DNA of 64,000 nucleotides, taken from contig JANQLM010000085.1 of assembly GCA_028280635.1 (NCBI GenBank), forward strand, positions 1-64,000, written 5' to 3'. The DNA comes from Halieaceae bacterium (lineage in GTDB: Bacteria; Pseudomonadota; Gammaproteobacteria; Pseudomonadales; Halieaceae). Under the pieces are notes generated by a model that worked only from the letters and a program-made list of their open reading frames with translations, made no database searches and had not been told where the DNA came from. Below are positions 1-9,529 of this stretch, in pieces; position 1 is the stretch's first letter; every line of letters starts with the position of its first letter. A program made the translations under genes and the position numbers.

Positions 1-174
1 TAGAACTGGATCGCAGCAACGCTTGTCCGGGGCTGCGCTGTTAGATTCTTACCGGAATCGCCAATCACGTCCTGCCCGTCGGGCTGTGAGCGGCTAAATA
101 AATAGACGGAATCTAAGCATGTAGAGCTGAAGGCAGAGTACTGGCGGACGCGGGTTCAACTCCTGCCGCCCACA
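1..174 (+). ncRNA. ssrA: tmRNA (ssrA), 3' portion only
   Basis: The stretch TAAGCATGTAG (115-125) followed by CGGACGCGGGTTCAACTCC (145-163) matches the conserved 3' end of proteobacterial tmRNA, as I recall the E. coli gene. A T-arm is visible: stem 150-154 with 162-166 and loop TTCAACT at 155-161. TTAGATTC (41-48) pairs perfectly with GAATCTAA (110-117), as expected for the long helix H2. The 5' half, including the tag reading frame, would lie left of the window. The acceptor strand 167-173 reads CGCCCAC and no CCA follows. Position 70 by tRNA numbering would be C instead of the U needed for the alanine G3-U70 pair, so this may be a divergent or remnant copy. Confidence 0.72.
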
Positions 175-244
175 GGGCGACCGCCATCTCGCAACCGCCC
201 AACCGCTCTCCATAAGGACCAAACCGGGACGTTGTCGCGCACGT

Positions 245-1159
245 TTAGAGGGTCTCGTCAGGGGGAAGACTGGCAACGATAGAGGCGTCGAGAGCCTCGA
301 AGTCATCAAGCCCGATCAATTCATACAGCTCCCTGCGAGTCTGCATTCGCTCGAGCATTGCGCTGGCGGCACCATCGCGCGCGAGCGCCGCGTACAAGTT
401 CTCCTGCGCCTTGTTAGCCACCCGCAGTGAAGACACCGGCCAGATCACCATGTCGTAGCCGAGTTCCTCGAACTCCTGGGCAGTCAGCAATGGCGTGCGG
501 CCAAATTCGGTCATATTGGCGAGCAGCTTCACACCAGGAAGAGCTGCGCGCACTTCACGGAACATCTCTACGCTGGTCAGGGCCTCGGGGAAGATGGCAT
601 CCGCGCCGGCCTCTATGTAGAGTTTCGCGCGCGCGAGGGTTCCCTCGATACCTTCCGAGGCCGCCGCATCGGTGCGGGCGATGATGGCGAGGTTGCGCCG
701 GGCGCGCGCTGCCGCTGCAACCTTCGCCGCCATATCGGCGGGCGCGGAGAGCTTTTTGTCATTCAGGTGGCCACACTTCTTGGGAAGCAGCTGGTCTTCC
801 AGGTGTACCGCGGCCGCGCCGGCCTCTTCAAATACTCGCACCATGTGCATGACGTTCAGCGCCTCGCCGTAGCCGGTATCACCGTCCACCAGCAGTGGGA
901 GCTGTGAGGCGCGCGCGATCTGGCGGATGAAGAATGCGACCTCATCTACTGTGATGATGCCAAGGTCCGGCAGCCCCATCGAAGCGGTCATAGCCGCGCC
1001 TGACAGATAGAGCGCGTCGAACCCGGCGGCCTTCGCCTGCAAGGCGGCCATCCCATTGTGCGCGCCAGGGAGACAGAGGATGCCCGGCGCTTCAAGCAGC
1101 TCGCGAAAGCGACGGCTCGCCGGGGCGGTAGGCAAATCCGAGGCATCGAGATAAGGCAT
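245..1159 (-). CDS. prpB: methylisocitrate lyase
   Basis: This is a 304-residue enzyme of the isocitrate lyase/PEP mutase family. It would split 2-methylisocitrate into pyruvate and succinate, the last step of the methylcitrate cycle in the cytoplasm. The active-site loop KKCGH is at residues 127-131 and the Mg-binding VDGDTGYG at 91-98; the length is typical for PrpB. I chose the ATG at 1159 because GAGGGG lies just upstream. The frame stays open further upstream, but that would run into prpC. It is the last gene of the operon, 10 bases after prpC. Some family members act on other 2-methyl acids, but the neighbours make PrpB the best call. Confidence 0.93.
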   Translation of the reverse strand: MPYLDASDLPTAPASRRFRELLEAPGILCLPGAHNGMAALQAKAAGFDALYLSGAAMTASMGLPDLGIITVDEVAFFIRQIARASQLPLLVDGDTGYGEALNVMHMVRVFEEAGAAAVHLEDQLLPKKCGHLNDKKLSAPADMAAKVAAAARARRNLAIIARTDAAASEGIEGTLARAKLYIEAGADAIFPEALTSVEMFREVRAALPGVKLLANMTEFGRTPLLTAQEFEELGYDMVIWPVSSLRVANKAQENLYAALARDGAASAMLERMQTRRELYELIGLDDFEALDASIVASLPPDETL

Positions 1160-1169
1160 CGCTATCCCC

Positions 1170-2330
1170 TCAGGCCGCGCGATGCGATAGCCGGGACCCG
1201 CGATTGGAGAGCGGAACAAAGCGGCGATCCTCGGGGCCCGTGTATACAGCGGAGGGCCGGATGATCTTGCCATCAGCTCGTTGCTCGATCACGTGCGCAC
1301 CCCATCCCGAGGTCCGCGAGATCACAAACAGCGGCGTGAACATGGTCGTCGGAACGCCCAGCAAGTGGTAGGACACGGCGCTAAACCAGTCCAGGTTGGG
1401 GAACAGTTTCCGTTCCTCAGCCATTACCATCTCGATCCGGGTTGCAATGTCGTAAAGCCTGGTGTCAGCTGCCTCATCGGACAGGGTGCGCGCGACACGC
1501 TTGATAACCACATTGCGCGGATCGGCGACCGTGTATACGGGGTGACCAAAACCTATCACGATCTTCCTGGCCTGCACCTGCGCCCGAATGTCGTCACCAG
1601 CCTCGTCCGGACCGGCATAGCGGGACTGGATTTCGAACGCGACCTCGTTCGCGCCGCCATGCTTCGGCCCGCGCAGCGCACCGATCGCGCCCGTGATCGC
1701 CGAATGCATGTCGGCGCCTGTCGAGGCGATGGAGCGAGCCACGAAGGTCGATGCGTTGAATTCGTGTTCGGCGTAAAGGATCAGCGAGGTTTGCATCGCC
1801 CTAACGTGTGCCTCGGAAGGCACGCGCCCATGCAGAAGACGGAGAAAGTGCTCGGCAATGGAGCTATCTTCGCCTTCCACCTCTATCCGCCGGCCATTGT
1901 GTGAGAAATGGTGCCAGTACAGCAGCATAGACCCGAGCGAGGCCAGCAGCCGGTCCACGATGTCGCGCGCCCCGGCTGGGCTGTGATCGTGCGCTTCGGG
2001 AAGCACGCAGCCCAGCGCCGCGACGCCGGTGCGCATCACGTCCATCGGGTGTGTAGCGGCGGGTAACAGCTCCAGGGTCTCGCGCACAATCGCCGGCAGG
2101 CCGCGCAGGCGAACAAGCTTGGCCTGGTAGGCCTGCAGCTGTGCCACATCAGGCAACTCACCATGGACAAGCAAATAGGCAATTTCTTCAAAGCTGCAGG
2201 TCTCGGCGATATCGAGGATGTCATAGCCCCGGTAATGCAGGTCGTTGCCGCTGCGCCCAACGGTGCAAAGTGCGGTGGTACCGGCTTCAATTCCCGAAAG
2301 AGCGACAGATTTCTTGGGTTTGGTTGCCAT
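1170..2330 (-). CDS. prpC: 2-methylcitrate synthase
   Basis: This 386-residue protein of the citrate synthase fold would condense propionyl-CoA with oxaloacetate to 2-methylcitrate. The C-terminal half carries the family signature [13 protein letters not shown] with its catalytic histidine, and the length matches short PrpC/type II-like enzymes. The start MATKPKK (2330) has an AGGG-type ribosome site; an ATG five codons upstream overlaps prpD and seems less likely. It lies between prpD and prpB with gaps of about 10 bases, so it is almost surely co-transcribed. A plain citrate synthase is the alternative, made unlikely by the context. Confidence 0.92.
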   Translation of the reverse strand: MATKPKKSVALSGIEAGTTALCTVGRSGNDLHYRGYDILDIAETCSFEEIAYLLVHGELPDVAQLQAYQAKLVRLRGLPAIVRETLELLPAATHPMDVMRTGVAALGCVLPEAHDHSPAGARDIVDRLLASLGSMLLYWHHFSHNGRRIEVEGEDSSIAEHFLRLLHGRVPSEAHVRAMQTSLILYAEHEFNASTFVARSIASTGADMHSAITGAIGALRGPKHGGANEVAFEIQSRYAGPDEAGDDIRAQVQARKIVIGFGHPVYTVADPRNVVIKRVARTLSDEAADTRLYDIATRIEMVMAEERKLFPNLDWFSAVSYHLLGVPTTMFTPLFVISRTSGWGAHVIEQRADGKIIRPSAVYTGPEDRRFVPLSNRGSRLSHRAA

Positions 2331-2341
2331 GACGGTTTCCC

Positions 2342-3856
2342 TCATGCCTTGAAGTCGAAAATACCGGTGGGGCGCGCCGCCCCGAGACGTTCCGGCGCAA
2401 CGGCGACGTTGAGAGCACCCAGGTCGCCGGGCTCCAGTTCAGCCAGTGCTTCGGCTGCGTCGAGGAAACGCCGCTGCTCCTCCGGCACGACAATGCCCTC
2501 GGACAAGCTTAGGAACTTCTGCTTGTAGTTTTCACGCACAAAGGGCCGTGCGCCGTCCGGATGGGCATCGGCCAGGGCGAGCTCTTCCTCAATCACCCGG
2601 CCGTCTTCAAGCGTTACCACGACGCGCCCGCCGAAGGCCTTCTCCCTGGGGTCGCGCGCGTGATAGCGGCGCGTCCACTCGGGGTCTTCGATGGTCGAGA
2701 CCTTGTGCCAGAGGGCGACAGTGGAGGGGCGTGCTGCGCGTTCCGGTGTGTAGCTGTCCACGTGGTGCCAGCCACCGTCCTCCAGCGCGACGGCGAAGAT
2801 GTACATAATGGAATGGTCCAGAGTCTCGCGGCTGGCCCCTGAGTCCATCTTCTGTGGATCCCCCGCACCGGTGCCGATCACATAATGGGTGTGGTGACTG
2901 GTGTGGATAACGATGTTCTCGACCGCAGAGAGATCGCCGATCTTCGGACCCAGACGGCGAGCGAGGTCGATGAGCGCCTGGCTCTGGTATTCCGCCGAAT
3001 GCTCCTTGGTATAGGTGTCGAGTATCGCGCGCTTGGTCTCACCCGGCTCGGGCAGCGGCATGTGGTAGAGCGCACCGGAACCCGACAGGAGGTAGGCGAT
3101 AAATCCATCCTCGCCTTCCCAGGCCGGTGAGGGCGCGCCCTCGCCGCGCATCGCACGGTCTACCGCCTCGATCGCCATCTTACCTGCGAACGCCGGTGCA
3201 TAAGCTTTCCACGACGAGATCTCACCCTTGCGGCTCTGCCGTGTGGTCGTAGTGACATGCAGCGCCTGTTGGACAGCCTGGTAGAGGGTCTCGGTATCCA
3301 GCCCCAGCAGCGTGCCGATGCCGGCCGCCGCGGACGGCCCTAAATGTGCAATGTGATCAACCTTATGCTCATGTAGGCAGATACCACGCACGAGATTCAC
3401 CTGGATCTCATACCCTGTGGCCAGCCCGCGAATCAGGTCGGCGCCGGATTTGCCGGTGTGCTGCGCGACTCCGAGAACGGGCGGGATATTGTCGGCCGGG
3501 TGAGAGTAGTCGGCCGCCAGGAAGGTGTCGTGAAAATCCAGCTCGCGCACTGCAACTCCGTTCGCCCAGGCGGCCCATGCCGGGTTCACTCGTGTATCGG
3601 GCCCCATGCCGAACACTGCCGCACCCGGCGTGCAAGGATGGCAGAGTGCCTGCGTTCGCGCGGAGGCGACGGGACGCCGATCAAGCGATGCAGCTGCGAC
3701 GGCGGCGTTGTCGATGATCCGGTTGATGATCATCTCGGCGACCTCGCTTTCGACGGCAACGGGATCAGTCGCGACCTCGGCAATCTTCCAGGCGAGCTGG
3801 TCCTCGCGCGGGAGGTGCTCAGCGGATTTATAGGTCCTGACGGTATGAGTCTTCAT
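2342..3856 (-). CDS. prpD: 2-methylcitrate dehydratase
   Basis: This 504-residue member of the MmgE/PrpD family would dehydrate 2-methylcitrate to 2-methyl-cis-aconitate. Hydration to 2-methylisocitrate would be done by PrpD itself or by an aconitase encoded elsewhere, since no acnD or prpF is present here. Family features include the N-terminal helical domain and a region with the family-like stretch [19 protein letters not shown]. The start at 3856 overlaps the stop of the upstream thioesterase by four bases (ATGA), and GAAAGG precedes it by about ten bases. It is the first core gene of the prp operon. Confidence 0.92.
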   Translation of the reverse strand: MKTHTVRTYKSAEHLPREDQLAWKIAEVATDPVAVESEVAEMIINRIIDNAAVAAASLDRRPVASARTQALCHPCTPGAAVFGMGPDTRVNPAWAAWANGVAVRELDFHDTFLAADYSHPADNIPPVLGVAQHTGKSGADLIRGLATGYEIQVNLVRGICLHEHKVDHIAHLGPSAAAGIGTLLGLDTETLYQAVQQALHVTTTTRQSRKGEISSWKAYAPAFAGKMAIEAVDRAMRGEGAPSPAWEGEDGFIAYLLSGSGALYHMPLPEPGETKRAILDTYTKEHSAEYQSQALIDLARRLGPKIGDLSAVENIVIHTSHHTHYVIGTGAGDPQKMDSGASRETLDHSIMYIFAVALEDGGWHHVDSYTPERAARPSTVALWHKVSTIEDPEWTRRYHARDPREKAFGGRVVVTLEDGRVIEEELALADAHPDGARPFVRENYKQKFLSLSEGIVVPEEQRRFLDAAEALAELEPGDLGALNVAVAPERLGAARPTGIFDFKA

Positions 3857-4236
3857 GCAGCGGCGCCTTTCAGGGCGGGAACGGGAATTGGGCGACCGTC
3901 GCAATCGACGGCGACCATAGTGAAGCTGGCCTGTGAAACGGGGGCGGACAACTCTTGCCCGGGACGCTCGCAGGCACCTTCCACCCGGACCTGCATCGAG
4001 CTCCGCCCAACGTCCACAACGGTCGCTGTCAGCAGCAGAACGCTACCCACCGGGACCGGAGCGTCGAACCGCGCTTCACGACAGGCTGCGAGCACGACCT
4101 TATGCTTCGCGTGGCGGCTCGCCGCTACAAAGGCTGCCCGCGTCATCATGGACAGGCCGTTGCCACCGAACAGCGTGCCGTAATGGTTGGCCTGGTCCGG
4201 CAGGATTATTTCTGTGAAAAGAGTGGGAGTGCTCAT
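3853..4236 (-). CDS. acyl-CoA thioesterase, hotdog fold
   Basis: This 127-residue protein resembles YciA/ACOT-type single-hotdog thioesterases, which hydrolyse acyl-CoAs. The sequence [14 protein letters not shown] followed by a long helix starting [15 protein letters not shown] is the family hallmark near the N-terminus. It is the first gene of the prp operon and overlaps prpD by four bases, so it may release propionate or methylcitrate-pathway acids from CoA when they build up. That role is inferred from position only. An ATG at 4248 is also in frame but abuts the operator and lacks a ribosome site, so MSTPTLF at 4236 is preferred. Confidence 0.82.
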   Translation of the reverse strand: MSTPTLFTEIILPDQANHYGTLFGGNGLSMMTRAAFVAASRHAKHKVVLAACREARFDAPVPVGSVLLLTATVVDVGRSSMQVRVEGACERPGQELSAPVSQASFTMVAVDCDGRPIPVPALKGAAA

Positions 4237-4248
4237 ATCCGATTGCAT

Positions 4249-4267
4249 TCACAAAATTCGCAAAATA
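4249..4267. promoter_or_regulatory. ScfR-type operator O1, before the prp operon
   Basis: On the minus strand this reads ATTTTGCGAATTTTGTGAA. Thirteen bases (CAAAATTCGCAAA, 4252-4264) are identical, in inverse orientation, to the core of O2. TTTGC...GCAAA half sites are known targets of RamB/PccR/MccR-type regulators. It lies directly upstream of the thioesterase start. Confidence 0.62.
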
Positions 4268-4333
4268 CATTGCCACACCCTGAAGCTCTGAATAAACTAC
4301 TGAAAATGCACAAGTTCGTAAAAACCGAGAAGT

Positions 4334-4356
4334 AAATTTGCGAATTTTGCAAATTT
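4334..4356. promoter_or_regulatory. ScfR-type operator O2, before the regulator gene
   Basis: AAATTTGC and GCAAATTT form a perfect 8-base inverted repeat around a 7-base centre (GAATTTT). It shares a 13-base core with O1, about 87 bases away centre to centre. It is likely an autoregulatory site of the regulator starting at 4425. Confidence 0.68.
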
Positions 4357-4424
4357 CATAAATCAGGCATTATGAAGAGTGCGTTATCAACATTTCTCTA
4401 TAAAAACTCAATGAAGATGGCGCC

Positions 4425-5837
4425 ATGAGGAAGACCTTCATGGGCGGCCGCCTGCGGGTTCTGCGAGAGGAACGCGGCCTGACCCAGAGCGGGCTTGCCA
4501 AGATGCTGGGCATCTCGCCAAGCTACCTCAACCAGATCGAGCACAACCAGCGTCCGCTGACCGTGCCGGTGCTTCTGCGCCTCAATGAGGTGCTTGGGCT
4601 CGACGTGCAGCTCTTCGCAGAAAGTGACGATGCCCGACTCGTGACAGACCTGCGCGCAGCGCTGGATGATGAGAACAGGACGCCCAGCACCGCGGAACTG
4701 CGCGAGCTTGTCGCCAACCTGCCGGGTATCGCGCGCGTGATCGTCAGCCTGCAGGGTCGACTTCGAGAGGCGACGGAACGCGCTGATCTACTGGCTGAGA
4801 GGATATCGGTCGGATCAACCGTGCCTTTACCGCCTACACCCTTTGAGGCAGTGCGAGACTGGTTCTACGAGCGGCGCAACTATGTCGGCCTTCTCGACGA
4901 GGCGGGCGAAGCGATCGGCGAAAGCCTGCCGGCAGGGGGCATGGCCGACGGACTGGCCGCCAGGCTCGCCGGACGACACGGCATCCACATCAGTCTCGAC
5001 GACGATCCTGTCACGCTTCGCCGCTATGACGAGGCATCGCGCGTCGTGCACCTCTCCCGGCAGCTCTCGCCGGGACAGCGCGCCTTCCAGTTGGCGACCC
5101 AACTCGCTTTCATCGAGCAGGATGCCGCAATACGCAATCTGGTCACTGAAGCCAACCTGAACCCAGAGGCGGCGGCCAACCTGCGGATAGGGCTCGCCAG
5201 CTACTTCGCAGGGGCCGTCATACTGCCGTACCGGGCCTTCCTCGAGACGGCGGAAGCGCGGAGCTACGACATTGAGCTGATTGGACAGCATTTCGGCGTG
5301 GGCTTCGAGACTGCCTGCCATCGCCTGTCCACTCTGCAGCGACCCGGCGCGCGCGGTGTGCCCTTCTTCTTTATTCGAGTAGACCGCGCCGGCAATATCT
5401 CGAAACGGCAGTCGGCCACGGATTTCCATTTCTCTCGCTTCGGCGGTTCCTGCCCGCTCTGGAAGGTCTACGAGGCCTTCTCACGCCCCCGCGAAGTCCT
5501 TACACAAGTGGCCGAGATGCCCGACGGACGCCGCCACCTCTGGATTGCGCGCACCGTGGAGCAGGGGCCAGGTGGCTTCGGCACGGAGCGGAAACAGTTC
5601 GCAGTGGCGCTCGGTTGCGACCTATCGCACGCGAGTCGCCTCGTCTATGGCCAAGGACTGGATACGAACGCCCCGGACGCGATGACGCCCATCGGACCGG
5701 GCTGCAAGCTCTGCGAACGACACCGCTGTCATCAGCGGGCATTCCCCATGATCGGTCGACCCCTGGGAGCCGACGACGCAACACGCAGCTTCGCACCATA
5801 CACAACTGCGCCTGAGGCCGAATCCACCAGGCCTTGA
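4425..5837 (+). CDS. short-chain fatty acyl transcriptional regulator (ScfR/PrpR/RamB type)
   Basis: This 470-residue regulator has an XRE-type helix-turn-helix at about residues 8-62 (LRVLREERGLTQSGLAKMLG, then SPSYLNQIEHNQRP). A central IrrE-like region and a C-terminal domain follow, the latter with the conserved cysteine cluster CKLCERHRC near residue 430. This layout and length are those of the ScfR family (RamB, PccR, MccR, actinobacterial PrpR), which sense acyl-CoAs and control propionate, acetate or methylcitrate genes. It diverges from the prp operon across two matching operators. It differs from the sigma-54-dependent PrpR of enterics. Start: ATG at 4425 with GAAGATGG upstream. Confidence 0.9.
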   Translation: MRKTFMGGRLRVLREERGLTQSGLAKMLGISPSYLNQIEHNQRPLTVPVLLRLNEVLGLDVQLFAESDDARLVTDLRAALDDENRTPSTAELRELVANLPGIARVIVSLQGRLREATERADLLAERISVGSTVPLPPTPFEAVRDWFYERRNYVGLLDEAGEAIGESLPAGGMADGLAARLAGRHGIHISLDDDPVTLRRYDEASRVVHLSRQLSPGQRAFQLATQLAFIEQDAAIRNLVTEANLNPEAAANLRIGLASYFAGAVILPYRAFLETAEARSYDIELIGQHFGVGFETACHRLSTLQRPGARGVPFFFIRVDRAGNISKRQSATDFHFSRFGGSCPLWKVYEAFSRPREVLTQVAEMPDGRRHLWIARTVEQGPGGFGTERKQFAVALGCDLSHASRLVYGQGLDTNAPDAMTPIGPGCKLCERHRCHQRAFPMIGRPLGADDATRSFAPYTTAPEAESTRP

Positions 5838-5908
5838 AAACACATCGGCGAACGACCCCTCATTACCGGTCATGGCGGGGGAGTGGCCCGCGATGTGTAT
5901 CGCAGGAG

Positions 5909-6811
5909 TCAATCGGTCGCTTGCCGGTGTGAGCGCGCGAGAGTCAGAAAAGCGCGCAAGTAGTCAGTACCGGCATCCGCCTCTCGAATGCCCAGATGAA
6001 TCTGCTTTTTGACGCCACCTTGGCCCAATGTCACTGCGGTGACATCGAACTTTGTTGTGTTCTCTTCTACCAGCCAGCGCGGCAGGGCCGCCACGCCACG
6101 ACCGCTGGCGACCATCTGCAGCATGATGTCGGTGGTTTCGATTGGCTTCTGTCGCCTTGGGCTGATGCCTTCGGGCATTAGAAACTCGGTGTAGACATCG
6201 AGTCGATCGATTGCGACCGGGTAGGTGATCAGGGTTTCGTCGGCGAGTTGCTGAGGCGTCACATACACTGCTCCGCGCAGCGGATGTTCCGGACCGACCA
6301 CCAGCACCTGCTCATAATCGAACACCGGCTCAAACTTCAAACCCGACTTATAGAGTGGATCGGGAGTCACCAGAACATCGATCTCGTGGCCAAACAGCGC
6401 GCCAATGCCACCGAACTGGAACTTCTGCTTGACGTCCACGTCCACCGTCGGCCAGGCCGCAAGATAAGGTGCCACAATCTTGAGCAGCCACTGGTAACAG
6501 GGATGGCATTCCATACCGACGCGCAGCGTGCCGCGCTCGCCTCGTGCGAACTGGCCGAGAACTTCTTCAGCATGCTCAAGCTGAGGCAGCAGTCGGTTGG
6601 CCAGCCGCAGCAGATAGTCTCCGGCCTGGGTCGGGCGCAGGCTGCGTCCCTCGCGATGCCACACCGGCACACCAAGTTGGTCCTCGAGCTTGCGTACCGC
6701 ATGGCTTAGCGCGGATTGCGTCAAGTGCAGGTGCTCGGCCGCGGCAGTCAAAGAACCGTGCCGGTCTACCGCGCGGATGATATCCAGGTGGGTGCGCTCA
6801 AGGATGGCCAT
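5909..6811 (-). CDS. metR: LysR-type regulator of methionine synthesis MetR
   Basis: This 300-residue LysR-family activator has an N-terminal winged HTH (residues 1-60, with LTAAAEHLHLTQSALSHAVR) and a substrate-binding domain. In enterics MetR uses homocysteine as coinducer to activate metE. The call rests on family resemblance and on the divergent arrangement with metE around a perfect MetR box. It converges with the regulator gene at 4425-5837, leaving about 70 bases in which no convincing terminator is seen. Confidence 0.88.
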   Translation of the reverse strand: MAILERTHLDIIRAVDRHGSLTAAAEHLHLTQSALSHAVRKLEDQLGVPVWHREGRSLRPTQAGDYLLRLANRLLPQLEHAEEVLGQFARGERGTLRVGMECHPCYQWLLKIVAPYLAAWPTVDVDVKQKFQFGGIGALFGHEIDVLVTPDPLYKSGLKFEPVFDYEQVLVVGPEHPLRGAVYVTPQQLADETLITYPVAIDRLDVYTEFLMPEGISPRRQKPIETTDIMLQMVASGRGVAALPRWLVEENTTKFDVTAVTLGQGGVKKQIHLGIREADAGTDYLRAFLTLARSHRQATD

Positions 6812-6828
6812 GGCAGCCTCTACTAACG

Positions 6829-6841
6829 TGAATAAAATTCA
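6829..6841. promoter_or_regulatory. MetR box
   Basis: TGAATAAAATTCA fits the MetR consensus TGAA-N5-TTCA exactly. It sits 17 bases upstream of the metR start and about 85 bases upstream of metE. A second, looser TGAA...TTCA pair spans 6850-6872. Confidence 0.7.
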
Positions 6842-6924
6842 CCGATAGATGAAATAATACCATTTTTGTTCATGATATAGGCTGCCTAGTATGACGCCAG
6901 GTTCAATTCATACAGGCAACCGTT

Positions 6925-9243
6925 ATGGCATACACCCACAACCTCGGCTTCCCGCGCATTGGCGCGAAGCGCCAACTTAAATTCGCCCTGGAGTCTTACT
7001 GGAAGGGGCAGTCGTCCCAGGACGAACTCGAGGCAGTCGGCGCCGAACTCCGCCGCCATCACTGGCAAGACCAGGCGACTCTCGACCTGGCGCCGGTTGG
7101 CGATTTTTCCTTCTACGATCAGGTGCTGGACATGAGCTTCACGCTGGGCAACTTGCCCGATCGCGTGCGCGCTTTCTCCGGTTACGCGCTGGACAACTAC
7201 TTCCGGGTGGCGCGCGGCCGCTCGGCCGAGTCCGCCGAGGAACAACACGGAGGCAACTGGGGCGGCGTGGCGGCCGGCGAGATGACCAAGTGGTTCGACA
7301 CCAACTACCACTACATTGTCCCTGAATTCACCATCTCCACGCAGTTTGCGCTGGACCCCTCACGTCTGCTTAAGCAACTCAATGAGGCCGCTGCACAAAG
7401 GGTCAGGGCCAAGCCGGTGATCATCGGGCCAGTGACCTACCTGTGGCTCGGCAAGACCAAGGACAGCTCGAACAAGCTGGCGTTGCTGGAAAGACTACTA
7501 CCGGTCTACGAGCAGCTGTTCGAACGGCTGGCGGCCGAGGGCGTCGACTGGGTGCAAGTCGATGAGCCCATACTGGTAACCGAACTCGACGCGGAGTGGC
7601 AACGTGCATTCGAGCTGGCCTACCGTCAACTGGACAACTGCCCTGTGAAACTCATGCTCACCACCTATTTCGGCAAACTGCAGGAGAACCTGGAGCTGGC
7701 CGCAAAACTGCCCGTGGCCGGCCTGCACATCGAAGCGGTCAACGCTCGCGACGAGGCACACCGCCTGCTCGACCTGCTGCCAGACCAAAAGGTTGTTTCG
7801 TTCGGCGTGATCAATGGACGCAACATCTGGAAGACGGATCTGAGCGCCGTGCTCGACTGGCTAGAGCCGGTTCAGCGGCGTCTGGGCGAGCGGCTGTGGA
7901 TTGCGCCATCGTGCTCGCTGCTGCACGTGCCAGTCGATCTGGATAGCGAGCAAACGTTAGACAGTGAGATCAGGTCCTGGCTGGCTTTCGCCAGGCAGAA
8001 ACTTGAGGAGCTGCGCGTGCTCGCACTGGCATTGAACGAGGGCCGCACCGTAGTCCGCGCAGAACTCGAAGCAAACCAGGCCGCCATTGAGGCACGCCGC
8101 AATTCACCGCGCGTGCACAATCCGGCGACAAAGGCCGCACTGGCCAAGGTCGACGCCCGGCTGGGCGAGCGCCAGAGCCCATATGCGGTGCGTGCCGGCA
8201 AACAGGCGGCACTACTCAAGCTGCCCCGGTTTCCCACAACTACCATCGGCTCCTTTCCGCAAACCGCGGAAATCCGCCAGACGAGACGCCGCTTAAAGTC
8301 CGGTGAGCTTGACCACGCGGCCTACAAAGCTGCGATGGAGGCCGAGATCGCGCGCTGCGTCAGTGAGCAGGAAGCGCTTGGGTTGGACGTGCTGGTGCAC
8401 GGCGAGGCCGAGCGCAATGACATGGTCGAGTACTTTGGCGAGCAGCTCGAAGGCTACGCTTTCAGCCAGTTTGGCTGGGTGCAGTCTTACGGCTCGCGGT
8501 GCGTGAAGCCGCCAATCCTGTTTGGCGACATCAAGCGCCCAAAGGCTATGACGGTCGATTGGATCAACTATGCCCAGTCGCTGACGACTAAGCCGATGAA
8601 AGGGATGCTGACAGCACCCGTGACGATGTTGAACTGGTCCTTCGTGCGCGACGACCAGCCGCGTTCGATGTCCTGCTACCAGTTAGCTCTGGCAATTCGA
8701 GAGGAGGTACTGGACCTGGAGAAGGCCGGTGTACGTATCATCCAGATCGATGAGCCCGCGTTCCGCGAAGGCCTGCCGTTACGCAAGTCGCAGTGGCAGG
8801 ACTACCTGAAATGGGCGGTCGAGTGCTTTCGTATCGCTGCCAACGGCGTAGCGGACGAGACTCAAATCCACACCCATATGTGCTACTCGGAGTTCAATGA
8901 CATCATCGCTTCGATCGCCGACCTGGATGCCGACGCCATTACTATTGAAACCTCACGGTCCGACATGGAGCTGCTCGGCGCCTTCGATGACTTCAGCTAT
9001 CCGAACGAGATTGGGCCAGGCGTCTATGACATCCACTCGCCGAACACTCCGGCGCAGCAGCACATGGTCGAGCTGATGCGCAAGGCCGCCGAGCGCATTC
9101 CTGCCGAGCGGCTGTGGGTCAACCCGGACTGCGGCCTGAAGACCCGGCAATGGGACGAGGTCATGCCGGCTCTGCGGAATATGGTCGCGGCCGCGGGAGA
9201 ACTGCGCCGGTCCATACCGATAGCAGACCGCGCAACCGGGTGA
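6925..9243 (+). CDS. metE: cobalamin-independent methionine synthase
   Basis: This 772-residue two-barrel enzyme transfers the methyl group of 5-methyltetrahydropteroyl-triglutamate to homocysteine without vitamin B12. The N-terminus [19 protein letters not shown] is typical. Zinc ligands in the C-terminal barrel are visible as HTHMC (His651, Cys653) and the cysteine of VNPDCG (Cys736), matching the spacing in E. coli MetE, with the expected Glu in the segment TIETSRSD. It is a single gene with a MetR box upstream, so homocysteine-responsive activation is likely. Length and motifs are complete. Confidence 0.96.
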   Translation: MAYTHNLGFPRIGAKRQLKFALESYWKGQSSQDELEAVGAELRRHHWQDQATLDLAPVGDFSFYDQVLDMSFTLGNLPDRVRAFSGYALDNYFRVARGRSAESAEEQHGGNWGGVAAGEMTKWFDTNYHYIVPEFTISTQFALDPSRLLKQLNEAAAQRVRAKPVIIGPVTYLWLGKTKDSSNKLALLERLLPVYEQLFERLAAEGVDWVQVDEPILVTELDAEWQRAFELAYRQLDNCPVKLMLTTYFGKLQENLELAAKLPVAGLHIEAVNARDEAHRLLDLLPDQKVVSFGVINGRNIWKTDLSAVLDWLEPVQRRLGERLWIAPSCSLLHVPVDLDSEQTLDSEIRSWLAFARQKLEELRVLALALNEGRTVVRAELEANQAAIEARRNSPRVHNPATKAALAKVDARLGERQSPYAVRAGKQAALLKLPRFPTTTIGSFPQTAEIRQTRRRLKSGELDHAAYKAAMEAEIARCVSEQEALGLDVLVHGEAERNDMVEYFGEQLEGYAFSQFGWVQSYGSRCVKPPILFGDIKRPKAMTVDWINYAQSLTTKPMKGMLTAPVTMLNWSFVRDDQPRSMSCYQLALAIREEVLDLEKAGVRIIQIDEPAFREGLPLRKSQWQDYLKWAVECFRIAANGVADETQIHTHMCYSEFNDIIASIADLDADAITIETSRSDMELLGAFDDFSYPNEIGPGVYDIHSPNTPAQQHMVELMRKAAERIPAERLWVNPDCGLKTRQWDEVMPALRNMVAAAGELRRSIPIADRATG

Positions 9244-9418
9244 TGTCACCTCGATATGGCACCGGTATCCTCGCGGCAGACAAGCACTACCGGAGAATAG
9301 TATCTTGCGGCGGAAGCAGCCGAAACGACCTGGGGGATTCGTAGTGATCTTGCTGGCGCTGGAGAACGCAACTGACGTCCAAGACTATGGCATTGCCGCC
9401 GCTTCCTCCTGGCAAACG

Positions 9419-9448
9419 AAAAAGGGCCACCTAGGCGGGCGGCCCTTT
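9419..9448 (-). terminator. intrinsic terminator, probably bidirectional
   Basis: AAAGGGCC (9421-9428) pairs with GGCCCTTT (9441-9448). On the minus strand the hairpin ends in five T's, which suits the gene at 9530-10324. On the plus strand the tail is shorter, but it could also end metE. Confidence 0.65.
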
Positions 9449-9529
9449 CTCGCTTCAAGTCAGCGCTCGGGAGGTGTGCCCGCCAAGTGGCCAAACGCAA
9501 CCAAGTCTATCGACCTGTCATGTAGCACC

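Noticed and set aside
5840-5898. ACACATCG / CGATGTGT inverted repeat between two converging genes
   Set aside because: The loop is over 40 bases and no T run follows, so a terminator is not supported.
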